A stretch of 64,000 bases of DNA. Origin: Roseospira visakhapatnamensis (GTDB taxonomy: Bacteria; Pseudomonadota; Alphaproteobacteria; Rhodospirillales; Rhodospirillaceae). Of the stretch, positions 44,916-53,568 are shown one piece after another. The stretch is taken from NCBI RefSeq assembly GCF_014197915.1, contig NZ_JACIGK010000001.1:186001-250000 (forward strand), given 5' to 3'. The notes beneath the pieces were generated by a model. That model searched no databases. It was not told where the DNA came from and saw nothing but the letters and a program-made list of their open reading frames with translations. The number at the start of each line of letters is the position of its first letter. Position 1 is the first letter of the stretch. Both the position numbers and the translations under genes were made by a program.

Positions 44916-46028
44916 TCAATGGCGCGTGTGAAAGGCCAGCACCCCGTCGACCACCGCGTCCGCCTGGGCGTCCGTCATGTGGGGATAGATCGGCAGGGCC
45001 AGGTTCTGTCGCGCCGCGCGGATGGCGGTGTCCAGCCGGTCCCGTGGATCGGCATAGGCGGCGAAGGCCCGCTGGTGCGGGAGGATGCGGGGGTAGTAGA
45101 TGTGCGTCGCGATGCCGCGATCGAGCAGGAACGCGCGCAGCGCGTCGCGGTCGGGGCTCTGGACGGCATAGATATAGTAGCAGCGGCCCTCGACCCCGGG
45201 CGGCGGCAGCGTGATCCGGTTGCCGAGGACCGACAGGCGCTCGGTGTACGACGCGGCGATGCGCGCGCGGGACCGCAGGATGTCGTCGAACCGCGCCAGC
45301 CGGTGGTTCAGGAAGCCGGCCATGATCTCGTCCATGCGGCTGTTGAAGCCGATGATGTGATGCAGGAAGCGTGTCGCGCCGTCCTGTCCGTGATTGCGCA
45401 GCATGCGGCAGCGGCGGCCGATCTCCGGATCGTCGGTGACGATCATGCCGCCCTCTCCACAGCCCCCCATGGCCTTGACCTGGAAGAAGGAGAAGGTGCC
45501 GACGTCGCCCAGGCGGCCGGCCGCGACGCCATCCTGGGTGGCCCCCTGCTGCACGCAGGCGTCCTCGACGATCACCAGGCCGTGCCGGCGGGCGATGTCG
45601 CGCAGGGGCGCCATGTCGACCAGGCAGGAGAACAGGTGCGCCGGCAGGATGGCCCTGGTCCTCGGCGTGATCCGCTCCTCGACGCGGGCCGGATCCATGA
45701 CCATGGTGTCGGCGGTGACGTCGACGAACACGGGGGTCGCCCCCAGGGCGATCACCTGGCTGGCCACGGGCTGGCAGCAGTAGGCCTGCACGATCACCTC
45801 GTCGCCGGGGCCGACACCGGCCGCCTTCAGGGCCACCAGGACGGCGAAGGTGCCGCTGCTGACGGCGATGGCGTCCGCCGCCCCCGTGGCGCGGCGAAAG
45901 CCGTCCTCCAGGGCGGCGACGTGATCCTTCAGCATGAACCGGTTCGTGGTCCCGGCCTCGAAGACGAGGTCGTGGATGAGCGGCCGGTCGGCCTCGAACA
46001 GGTCCGGGGGGAAGAACGGAATCGTCAT
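44916..46028 (-). CDS. DegT/DnrJ/EryC1/StrS-family aminotransferase 1
   Basis: A PLP-dependent sugar-type aminotransferase of 370 aa. The PLP-phosphate region SSGTFAVLVALKAAG, the IVEDACVQQGA segment and the Schiff-base Lys in FFQVKAMGG (about 184) are present. FFQVKAMGG differs from the more usual FFPTKxLG of the neighbouring paralogue, so the two probably act on different substrates. Relatives aminate keto-sugars or cyclitols. Its start overlaps aminotransferase 2 by ATGA. Confidence 0.87.
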   Translation of the reverse strand: MTIPFFPPDLFEADRPLIHDLVFEAGTTNRFMLKDHVAALEDGFRRATGAADAIAVSSGTFAVLVALKAAGVGPGDEVIVQAYCCQPVASQVIALGATPVFVDVTADTMVMDPARVEERITPRTRAILPAHLFSCLVDMAPLRDIARRHGLVIVEDACVQQGATQDGVAAGRLGDVGTFSFFQVKAMGGCGEGGMIVTDDPEIGRRCRMLRNHGQDGATRFLHHIIGFNSRMDEIMAGFLNHRLARFDDILRSRARIAASYTERLSVLGNRITLPPPGVEGRCYYIYAVQSPDRDALRAFLLDRGIATHIYYPRILPHQRAFAAYADPRDRLDTAIRAARQNLALPIYPHMTDAQADAVVDGVLAFHTRH

Positions 46029-47239
46029 GCCGGGCTCCGGTCGTAGAAGTCGGAGATGCAGGCGCACACGCGCTCGACCGCGCGGTCGGACAGATCCGGA
46101 TAGAGGGGCAGGGCGAAGGTTCGGGTGCAGGCGTCCTCGGCGACCGGGAAATCGCCGGCCCGGTATCCCAGGTCCGCGAAACAGGGCTGCCTGTGCAGGG
46201 GGCGCGGGTAGTATTCCTCGGTTCCGATCCCGTGCGCGGCCAGGTGGGCCATCAGCCCCGCCTTGTTCTCGGCCTCGATCACGTAGACGTAGTACACGGG
46301 ATTGGTCGCCTCGGGGCGGGCCGCCACCCGGGGCGTGCGCACGCGCGGATCAAGGGGGGCCAGCAGGCGGTCGTACAGGCCGGCGATCTCGGCCCGGCGC
46401 GCGATCTCGGCGTCGAGCGTCGCCATGCGCGTCATCAGCACGGCGGCCTGGATGTCGTCCATCTTGCTGTTGTAGCCCCACACCACGGCCTCGTTGGAGA
46501 TTCCGGGCATGTTGTCGATGGTCTGGCCGGTCCGGCCGTGGTGTCGCATGACGCGCGCCTCGTCGACGATGGACGCGTCATCGGTCAGGATCATCCCGGC
46601 GTCGCCCAGGGCGCCGAGGGTCTTGGTGGGGAAGAAGGACAGCACCCCACCCCGGCCGAACAGGCCGCCGTGGCGGCCGCCGTACCACATGCCGATGGCC
46701 TCGGCGCTGTCCTCCACGATCATGAGGTTCGCGTCGTCCGCCAGCGCCTGGAGGGCCGTCATGTCGGCCATCTGGTGGAACAGGTGCACCGGCATGATGG
46801 CCCTGGTTCGCTCGGTGACGGCGGCGCGGGCGGCCGCGACGTCGATATCGTAGGTGCGCGGGTTGACGTCGACGAACACCGGCCGCGCGCCGATGAGCGC
46901 GACGCTGGTGGCGCTGGCCACGAAGGTGAAACAGGGCACGATCACCTCGTCGCCCGGCGCCACCCCGGCGGCGCGCAGCAGGATCATCAGGGCGTCGGTG
47001 CCGCTGTTGCAGCCGATGGCGAAGCGCGCGCCGGTGTAGGCGCACAGGCGCGCCTCCAGTCGCTCGACCATCTGGCCGTGGCTGTACTTGCCGCGATCCA
47101 TGACGGCGTCCAGATGCCGCCGGAGGTCCGGCCAGGACCGTCGGAACGACGCCGAGCCGTCATAGAACGGGATGTCGTCGTCCGCCGTCGGGCGGGGCGC
47201 GGGCGCCGGCAGGTCCGCATGAATCAGGCCGTGAGTCAT
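46025..47239 (-). CDS. DegT/DnrJ/EryC1/StrS-family aminotransferase 2
   Basis: A 404-aa PLP enzyme paralogous to the next gene downstream. It shows CNSGTDALMILLRAAG, VEDSAEAIG and the Lys-bearing SFFPTKTLGALGDAG (about 206). It resembles aminotransferases for nucleotide-linked 3- or 4-keto sugars (WbpE, PseC type). With the Gfo/Idh oxidoreductases encoded upstream it could form an oxidise-then-aminate pair. The gap to the upstream oxidoreductase is only seven bases. Confidence 0.88.
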   Translation of the reverse strand: MTHGLIHADLPAPAPRPTADDDIPFYDGSASFRRSWPDLRRHLDAVMDRGKYSHGQMVERLEARLCAYTGARFAIGCNSGTDALMILLRAAGVAPGDEVIVPCFTFVASATSVALIGARPVFVDVNPRTYDIDVAAARAAVTERTRAIMPVHLFHQMADMTALQALADDANLMIVEDSAEAIGMWYGGRHGGLFGRGGVLSFFPTKTLGALGDAGMILTDDASIVDEARVMRHHGRTGQTIDNMPGISNEAVVWGYNSKMDDIQAAVLMTRMATLDAEIARRAEIAGLYDRLLAPLDPRVRTPRVAARPEATNPVYYVYVIEAENKAGLMAHLAAHGIGTEEYYPRPLHRQPCFADLGYRAGDFPVAEDACTRTFALPLYPDLSDRAVERVCACISDFYDRSPA

Positions 47240-47246
47240 GGTCGCT

Positions 47247-48293
47247 CTACTCGGGTTCGGGGTCTTTCAGGCCGCAGGTGGCGCGGGCCTGGGCAAGCAG
47301 CCGGCACATCGGCAAGTGGAACTCCGGCGTGCTGACCGGCCGGTCGCCGATGCCGAGAAAGTAGTCGTAAGTCTCGCGCAGCATCTGTTGGACGGTGTTA
47401 TCCTCGAACCGGTCGATGACGGTCACGCCGCCGTCCTCGTCCACGGTCGCCAGGTGGGAGAAGCAGTCGTCCGACGAGCAGGGGAAGTAGCCCCGCAGCC
47501 GCGCCCCGTCGCGAAAGCGCAAGTCCACCCAGCGCTCGCGGGTCGGCTTGCGCAGGTCCGACAGAAGCGTCGCGGGCGTCCCCGCGTTGGCGGTCAGGCG
47601 CAGGGTGACCGATCCCAGGGCCTCGTAGCGGTGCGTCTCGCCGACGACCAGATCCTCGCAGGCGCTTGAGACCAGCGTCAGCCGGGGACCCAGAAGGTGC
47701 GCCGTCAGGCCCAGCATGTGGGGCAACTCCACCTCGAAGGCCGTCGGGTTCACGGTCCGGCTCCGGGTTCGGGAGAAGCGCGGCTTGTGCTGGTGCATCT
47801 CCAGGGTCACCACGGCGTCGGGTCCGCCGTGTTCGGCGATCCGCCGCGCCAGAAGCCGCGTCAACCGGCTGAACAGCCAGTTCGTCACGACGACGATCTT
47901 GATGTCGTCGGCCCGCGCGATGGCCTCCATCTCCTCGATCTGGCGAAACCCGATGCACAGCGGCTTCTCGACCAGAAAGCGGCGGTAGCCCAGCTCGTAG
48001 GCCTGGGTCAGGATCCGCGTGTTGAGGACGGCCGTGGCCGAGATGTGGACGATGGCGCCGCCCCGCCGCTCCACCGCCAGGTCGGCCAGCCGGCGGGACT
48101 CGCTCAGGCGGGGGTCGACGACCATGGGCGGCAACAGGCGGACGCCGGCGCGCGACAGGAAGTGGTCGGCATGGGTCTCCAGCGGGCGGAGATGGAAGTT
48201 GGTGCCCGCGTGGCCCAGGCCGACGATCACCGGCTGCACATCTTCGGTGGCGGGCGCCGGCCCGACGATCCGCGCCGTTGCTGTCTGCGTCAT
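47247..48293 (-). CDS. Gfo/Idh/MocA-family oxidoreductase 1
   Basis: A 348-aa protein with an N-terminal Rossmann fold (VIVGLGHAGTNFH) and the family EKP motif as FLVEKPLCIG (about 108). The C-terminal alpha/beta domain is shorter and more divergent than in the paralogue at 48712. The Gly-rich loop GLGHAG fits NAD(P) binding. The likely role is oxidation of a sugar or cyclitol hydroxyl, or reduction of a keto/imino group. It overlaps the small unknown gene upstream. Confidence 0.75.
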   Translation of the reverse strand: MTQTATARIVGPAPATEDVQPVIVGLGHAGTNFHLRPLETHADHFLSRAGVRLLPPMVVDPRLSESRRLADLAVERRGGAIVHISATAVLNTRILTQAYELGYRRFLVEKPLCIGFRQIEEMEAIARADDIKIVVVTNWLFSRLTRLLARRIAEHGGPDAVVTLEMHQHKPRFSRTRSRTVNPTAFEVELPHMLGLTAHLLGPRLTLVSSACEDLVVGETHRYEALGSVTLRLTANAGTPATLLSDLRKPTRERWVDLRFRDGARLRGYFPCSSDDCFSHLATVDEDGGVTVIDRFEDNTVQQMLRETYDYFLGIGDRPVSTPEFHLPMCRLLAQARATCGLKDPEPE

Positions 48294-48715
48294 GGCCTCT
48301 CTCCCCGACCAGAGGCGGCTTCCGGTTCGAAGCGCACCGTGCCCTCGACCGCGACGCTCGGGTGATCCCCCGTCAGAAGCGCGGTGCTTTCGATGATGAT
48401 GTTGTAATGATTTGGGAAATGGCAGTCGTCGAAGCCGACGACCCGGCCGACCCGTGCCTCGGGCAGGGCCACGACGTCGCCCGCCTCGATGACTCCGGCC
48501 CGCGTGACCTCCACGAAGCCGAGGAAGCCGGTGCGATCCACGCGCGACCCGGCGGACAGGCCCGTCTGATCCGTGGTCACCAGTTCGTGGAGGTCGCCGG
48601 CCCGTACGCACCGTGTGCTCTCGGGAATCAAGGTCATGCCGCGATCGTGGCGGACGTGGCGAAGGCGCTTCACGAAGACGGCCGTCACGGTGCGCTTGTC
48701 CGGGGCGATGCTCAT
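48290..48715 (-). CDS. Conserved small protein of unknown function in the operon
   Basis: A 141-aa soluble protein with no signal peptide or membrane helix. It is rich in beta structure and has striking conserved-looking segments: RLRHVRHDRGMTLI, GDLHELVTTDQTG, RTGFLGFVEVTRAG and VGFDDCHFPNHYNIIIES. It may belong to the DUF6917-type group, but I am not certain. Wedged by ATGA overlaps between two Gfo/Idh oxidoreductases, it is probably a partner or a small enzyme on the same pathway. The DDCHFPNH segment could bind metal. Confidence 0.7.
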   Translation of the reverse strand: MSIAPDKRTVTAVFVKRLRHVRHDRGMTLIPESTRCVRAGDLHELVTTDQTGLSAGSRVDRTGFLGFVEVTRAGVIEAGDVVALPEARVGRVVGFDDCHFPNHYNIIIESTALLTGDHPSVAVEGTVRFEPEAASGRGERP

Positions 48716-49701
48716 GCCAGGCCCCCGGTGACGGCGATGCGCGGGACCGGACGGGCCTGGCGGTAGGCGTCCGCGACAAGCCGGGCGACGGTGTCACCCT
48801 CCGGGCCGACGCCACGCGGCGCGCAGTGGCTGACCGCGCCCCGAGGCGCGCCGGTGACGCGGGCGACGAAGTCGGCCAGGACGCCCTCGTACTCGTGCTC
48901 CAGGGATTCCTTGAAGCCCGTGTATCCTCGCAGGTAATCGATGCTGGTCGTGGCGCCGGCCTTGTCCCGAACGACAAACCCTTTCAGTTCCCCGTCGGGA
49001 TACCCCCAGTCGAGGAGGGCCTCGGCCGAGACGGCGCCGGCGGTGAGCCGCACCCGTGCGCGGATGTCAAGCCCGCGGTCATCGACCTCAAGGTCCACGC
49101 CGTCGACCGTCAACGGGCCGAGAAGCGCCATCAGCGCATCCAGCGCATTCGGTCCGTTGTCCGCCAGACAGCCGCCGCCGCACCGGTCCGGGTTGAGGTA
49201 CCACCGGTCCCGCCCGCAGTGATCCTCGATCTTTTCGCAATAATAGAGAGAGACATGGGAAACGGAGGCCGTGTCGAATCCGGCGTCCAGGAAATCTATG
49301 TAGTGTTGATTGTAGCGACGGTGAAACGCCGTGAAAAGCACGAGTCCGCGAGTCCTGGCCTGGTGAGTCAGGTGGGCGGCATCGGCCTCGCTGAGCGCCA
49401 GGGGCTTTTCACAACACACGTGGAGGTCATGGTTCAACGCCGCCGAGCAGACCTCGACGTGGGCATCGTTGGGCACATTGACGATGACGGCATCGACGAG
49501 TCCGCTGGCCATCAGGTCCGCGTAGTTCGTCATGACGGGCACATCGTGGACGAGCGACGGCGGGACCCGCGCCGGATCGAGGTCGCTGACGGCGGTGATA
49601 CGGACGTCGGTCCGTTTCTCGATGGCCCGCACGTAGTACGCCGAGATTACACCGCATCCGATGAGGCCGAGACGAAGGTCGCGCGAAACGGTCTCTGGCA
49701 T
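48712..49701 (-). CDS. Gfo/Idh/MocA-family oxidoreductase 2, first gene of the operon
   Basis: A 329-aa NAD(P)-dependent oxidoreductase. The N-terminal Rossmann motif LGLIGCGVISAYYV, the EKP motif in CCEKPLALS (about 100) and the C-terminal HRRYNQHYIDF segment with candidate catalytic residues are clear. Similar enzymes are WbpB, NtdC and inositol dehydrogenases. Being promoter-proximal, it marks the start of the 14-gene leftward transcript. ATG 49701 is used; an upstream in-frame TTG is possible but lacks a better ribosome site. Confidence 0.85.
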   Translation of the reverse strand: MPETVSRDLRLGLIGCGVISAYYVRAIEKRTDVRITAVSDLDPARVPPSLVHDVPVMTNYADLMASGLVDAVIVNVPNDAHVEVCSAALNHDLHVCCEKPLALSEADAAHLTHQARTRGLVLFTAFHRRYNQHYIDFLDAGFDTASVSHVSLYYCEKIEDHCGRDRWYLNPDRCGGGCLADNGPNALDALMALLGPLTVDGVDLEVDDRGLDIRARVRLTAGAVSAEALLDWGYPDGELKGFVVRDKAGATTSIDYLRGYTGFKESLEHEYEGVLADFVARVTGAPRGAVSHCAPRGVGPEGDTVARLVADAYRQARPVPRIAVTGGLA

Positions 49702-50124
49702 CGTCGACTCACTCGAAAAGTGTCTCAAATCGAAGGGATATATCCAATGGGATGATGAAGGTATATGGCACTCGTAATAGGGAAGGCCGTCAAGCCGAAA
49801 ATGATGCGCAATCGTAATGATTGAGTGGGAGATCGCGATTGTGGTCCCGGCGGCGAGAGGGGATCACCGTTGGCGGTAAAGCCGCGCCGCCGCAGTTGAT
49901 CGGGCTGTGAGATGCGGCCGGCCGGCGGCGACCGAGCCCCTGGACTCGCGCGGCGTCGGTCGACTCGCAGCGAATAAGCTCGTTATTGATGCGTTTCAAT
50001 AATGGGTGGTACTATTCCGGCATCGAATCGGATGCCGAGGTCGTGCGGACGACCGACCGTGGACGAACGCGCCAGCGTGCTTGGTGTCGGTGACGAAAAC
50101 CGCTTGCAGGAACGGACGGGTGCC
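49702..50124. other. AT-richer divergent control region
   Basis: Gap between the biosynthetic operon and the P-type ATPase gene. 49720-49830 and 49970-50020 are far more AT-rich than the window average (for example GGGATATATCCAATGGGATG), which suggests foreign origin or a dense regulatory zone. A possible rightward promoter is TTGATG (49986) with TACTAT (50010) at 18-base spacing. No regulator gene is adjacent. The rightward frame is open from 50002 but has no ribosome site until ATG 50125. Confidence 0.5.
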
Positions 50125-52251
50125 ATGATTCCTCTTGTCCCGGTAATCGCGGCCTCTCTTGTTGTTGGCGGAGCGTCCTACCTTTATGCGTCCAGAGACA
50201 AGCGGCGGTCCGATCTTGGCCGACTGCATCGAATCAGAACGAAGACACTCGTCACCTCACGACAGACCCTGGAACCGGCGCGAAAGCGGCGGCCGCGCCC
50301 CCCGTCCGAAACCGAGACTCAAAGCGTCTATGTTTCGGACACCAGCGACGCAGCGGTTGAGCCGTTCCTCAATGATCGGACGATGGCGTCGATCATCGCC
50401 GTCGTGGTGTCGGTGGCGGGGATCGTTCAGCCGGCCATCGCGATCGCGGCGTTGCCCTTCGTCCTTTGGGGCTGCTTTCCGTTTCTTCAGGACGGCGTCG
50501 TCGACCTGGTCCGGCGCCGGCGCATTACCTTTGGTCTGATCGATACGGTCGTCTTCGTCAGCCTGATCCTGTCCGGCCAGTGGCTGATCGCGGCCCTCTT
50601 GATGCTGGCGCTGTCGGCCTCGGGAACGGTCCTGGCGCGGGCCGAGAACAGGTCCCAGCAGGTCTTGATGGATGGCCTCGGCGTCAACATCACCAAGGCC
50701 TGGCTGCTGATCGACGGCGCGGAGGTGGAAACGCCGCTCGACCGCGTGGACAAGGGCGCGACGGTCGTGGTGCGGGCCGGCGGCACCATTCCCGTTGACG
50801 GCCTGATCACGGAGGGCTGCGGAACGGTGGACGAACGGCTGCTGACCGGCGAGGCCCTGCCGGTCGAACGCACGGTCGGGGAGCGTGTCTACGCCAGCAC
50901 CCATCTGCTGACGGGGACCCTGTCGGTCTGTGTCGAGGAAGCGGGCACCAGGACGGTCGCGGCCCAGATCGCCGCCACCCTGCAACGGACGCTCCGGTAT
51001 CGTCAGTCCCTGCAATGGCGATGGCTGCGCCTTCTGGACCGCCTGACCGCCCCGATCCTGATCTTCGGCGCCGTGGCCTGGGCGCTGCGGGGCACGCAGG
51101 CGGCCATGGGCGTCATCTGGGCGTTCGGCTTCGGCTACACCATGCGCCTGGCGGCGCCGGCGGCGCTGTTCACCGCGCTGCGGCGGGGGCTGGATCACCA
51201 GATCCTGGTGAAGGACGGCCGGACCCTGGAGCGCATGAAGACCATCGACACCGTGGTGTTCGACAAGACGGGCACGCTGACGTCCGACACCATGCAGGTG
51301 ACGGACATTGATGCCTTCGGCGACCACACGGACGCCGATGTCCTGCGCCTGGCGGCCTCGGCGGAGGCGGACCAGACGCACATCATCGCGCTGGCGATCC
51401 TGGAGGCGGCGCGCCGCGACGGCCTGGACGCTCCCCGTCCCGACGACGTGACGGTCCAGTTCGGGTTCGGCCTGACGGCGCGGCTGGCCGAGGGCGAGGT
51501 GGCCGTCGGCAGCGCGCGGTTCATGGAGACCCTGACGGTCGCGCGCCCGGCCCTGTCCGAGGACCGGGAGCGGGAGTCGGCCCAGGTCGGGCGCTCGACC
51601 GTCTGGATCGCGCTGGATGGCCAGGCGATCGGCGCCATCCACGTGCAGCCGACGCTGCGACCCGAGGCGCATGCCGCCGTCCGCCTGCTGAAACGGCGAA
51701 ACCTGACCCTGCATGTGCTGTCGGGGGACCAGCGCGCGCCGACGGAGCATCTGGCGCGGACCCTGGGGATCGATCGCGTCCAGGCCGAGACTCCGCCCGA
51801 CCAGAAGGCCGTGTACATTCAAGAGCTTCAGAGAAAGGGACACAAGGTCTGCTTTATCGGCGATGGCATTAACGACTCCATCGCCCTCAGCCAGGCGGAT
51901 ATGTCCGTGTCGATCAGTGGCGCGTCGTCAATCGCGATCGACACGTCGCAAGTTATCTTGCTGACCCAGGATATTCGTGGACTTCATCAAATCTTCGATG
52001 TCGCCGAGGGCTTCAACAAGAGGCTGACGGAAAGCCTCTACCTGAGCATCGTGGCCGACGCCGCCCTGGTCATCGCCGCGCTGTTCGGACAGGCCGCGTT
52101 CACGACGATCGTCCTGGGAAGCTTCGCGTGTGGGGCCGCGATCGTCTCGAATGCCGCCCGCCCGCCACGGCCCGGTGACGCGATCGACCCCCCGGCCGCG
52201 CGCCCCCTGATGGCGGGGGAGGGTGGTCCGTCCGCTCTGGCGGCCCCGTGA
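50125..52251 (+). CDS. Atypical heavy-metal-type P-type ATPase lacking the CPC motif
   Basis: A 708-aa P-type ATPase with P1B-like topology. It has the actuator TGEAL (about 240), phosphorylation DKTGTLT (Asp 380), an N-domain, and the hinge GDGINDS (579-585). In P1B pumps the sixth membrane helix carries CPC or a close variant; here the equivalent segment reads GYTMRLAAP (337-345). No N-terminal CxxC metal-binding domain is present. The ion, or even whether it moves a metal, is therefore unclear. It is divergent from the biosynthetic operon and 25 bases before the sugar dehydrogenase gene. ATG 50125 is chosen; the frame is open to 50002. Confidence 0.82.
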   Translation: MIPLVPVIAASLVVGGASYLYASRDKRRSDLGRLHRIRTKTLVTSRQTLEPARKRRPRPPSETETQSVYVSDTSDAAVEPFLNDRTMASIIAVVVSVAGIVQPAIAIAALPFVLWGCFPFLQDGVVDLVRRRRITFGLIDTVVFVSLILSGQWLIAALLMLALSASGTVLARAENRSQQVLMDGLGVNITKAWLLIDGAEVETPLDRVDKGATVVVRAGGTIPVDGLITEGCGTVDERLLTGEALPVERTVGERVYASTHLLTGTLSVCVEEAGTRTVAAQIAATLQRTLRYRQSLQWRWLRLLDRLTAPILIFGAVAWALRGTQAAMGVIWAFGFGYTMRLAAPAALFTALRRGLDHQILVKDGRTLERMKTIDTVVFDKTGTLTSDTMQVTDIDAFGDHTDADVLRLAASAEADQTHIIALAILEAARRDGLDAPRPDDVTVQFGFGLTARLAEGEVAVGSARFMETLTVARPALSEDRERESAQVGRSTVWIALDGQAIGAIHVQPTLRPEAHAAVRLLKRRNLTLHVLSGDQRAPTEHLARTLGIDRVQAETPPDQKAVYIQELQRKGHKVCFIGDGINDSIALSQADMSVSISGASSIAIDTSQVILLTQDIRGLHQIFDVAEGFNKRLTESLYLSIVADAALVIAALFGQAAFTTIVLGSFACGAAIVSNAARPPRPGDAIDPPAARPLMAGEGGPSALAAP

Positions 52252-52276
52252 GCCCGCACCACGAGGACCTGTCCTG

Positions 52277-53566
52277 ATGGCCGACCACGCCCGTGTCCTG
52301 TCCGTGATTGGCCTGGGGTATGTGGGGCTTCCCGTGGCCGTCGCCTTCGCCCGGTGTGGTTTCCCGGTGATCGCCTTCGACACCAAGGCGGAGCGGATCG
52401 CCGCCCTGAAGGCCGGCGATGACCAGACCCGGGAAGTGCCCGCCGACGTCCTGACGGCCGCGCCGCTGCATCTGACCACGCGGCCCGAGGATCTGGCCCG
52501 GGCCGACTTCCACATCGTCACCGTGCCGACGCCGATCAACGAGACCAAACAGCCCGACCTGTCCCCGCTCGTCGCCGCCAGTCGAACGGTCGGCCGGATC
52601 CTCAAGACCGGGGATATCGTCGTCTACGAATCGACCGTCTTTCCGGGCGCCACGGAAACCGTCTGCGTGCCGATCCTGGAGGCGGAGTCCGGTCTGGTCC
52701 TGGGCGACGACTTCGCCGTCGGCTACTCTCCGGAGCGGATCAATCCGGGGGACCGGGACCATCGGTTCGAGAGCCTCGCCAAGGTGGTGTCGGCGAGCGA
52801 TCCCCGTAGCCTGGACATCATCGCCCACGTCTACGGCCGCGTCATCGCGGCGCCGATTCATCGCACCGTCAACATCCGCACGGCGGAGGCGGCGAAGGTG
52901 ATCGAGAACACGCAGCGCGACTTGAACATCGCGCTGATGAATGAGCTGGCGATGATCTTCGACCGGCTCGACATCGACACCGGCGATGTCCTGGCGGCCG
53001 CCGGAACGAAGTGGAACTTCCTGCCGTTCACGCCGGGCCTGGTCGGCGGTCACTGCATCGGCGTGGATCCCTACTATCTCACCCACCGGGCGGAGCAGGT
53101 CGGCTACCACCCGCAGGTCATCCTGGCGGGGCGCCGCATCAACGATGGCATGGGCGCGTTCGTCGCCCGCAACACCGTGAAACGGCTGATGCGCCGCAAC
53201 GGCGGCGGTCCGGCCCGGGTGACCGTCCTCGGGCTGACCTTCAAGGAGAACGTGCCGGACCTCCGCAACACCCGCGTCGTCGACATCGTCCGGGAGCTTC
53301 AGTCGTTCGGCGTGCTGGTGCAGGTCCACGATCCCATGGCCGACCCGGCGGAGGTCGTGGCCCAGTTCGGGGTTCCGCTCGGCGACCTGGAGACGCTGGC
53401 GCCGGCGGACGCCGTGATCCTGGCCGTGCCCCAGCGCCCGTATGTCGAACACGGCTGGCCCTTGATCCTGCGCTGCCTGGCCGGCCATGGCGGGTTTGTC
53501 GCCGATGTGCGGGCCTGTCTCGATCGCGCCCAATGCCCGCCCAACGTGGAACTCTGGTGCCTGTAG
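52277..53566 (+). CDS. UDP-HexNAc/UDP-sugar 6-dehydrogenase (WbpO/TviB-like)
   Basis: A 429-aa NAD-dependent four-electron dehydrogenase oxidising C6 of a UDP-sugar to the uronate. The N-terminal Rossmann motif is VIGLGYVGLPVAVAF, the middle segment contains ESTVFPGATE and YSPERINPGD, and catalytic Cys lies in GGHCIGVDPYYL (about 260). The sequence type is closer to UDP-GlcNAc/UDP-GalNAc dehydrogenases than to UDP-glucose dehydrogenase. With the Gfo/Idh and DegT genes next door it resembles the WbpA/WbpB/WbpE set for diamino-uronate sugars, though it may instead belong to surface polysaccharide synthesis. Confidence 0.87.
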   Translation: MADHARVLSVIGLGYVGLPVAVAFARCGFPVIAFDTKAERIAALKAGDDQTREVPADVLTAAPLHLTTRPEDLARADFHIVTVPTPINETKQPDLSPLVAASRTVGRILKTGDIVVYESTVFPGATETVCVPILEAESGLVLGDDFAVGYSPERINPGDRDHRFESLAKVVSASDPRSLDIIAHVYGRVIAAPIHRTVNIRTAEAAKVIENTQRDLNIALMNELAMIFDRLDIDTGDVLAAAGTKWNFLPFTPGLVGGHCIGVDPYYLTHRAEQVGYHPQVILAGRRINDGMGAFVARNTVKRLMRRNGGGPARVTVLGLTFKENVPDLRNTRVVDIVRELQSFGVLVQVHDPMADPAEVVAQFGVPLGDLETLAPADAVILAVPQRPYVEHGWPLILRCLAGHGGFVADVRACLDRAQCPPNVELWCL

Positions 53567-53568
53567 CC

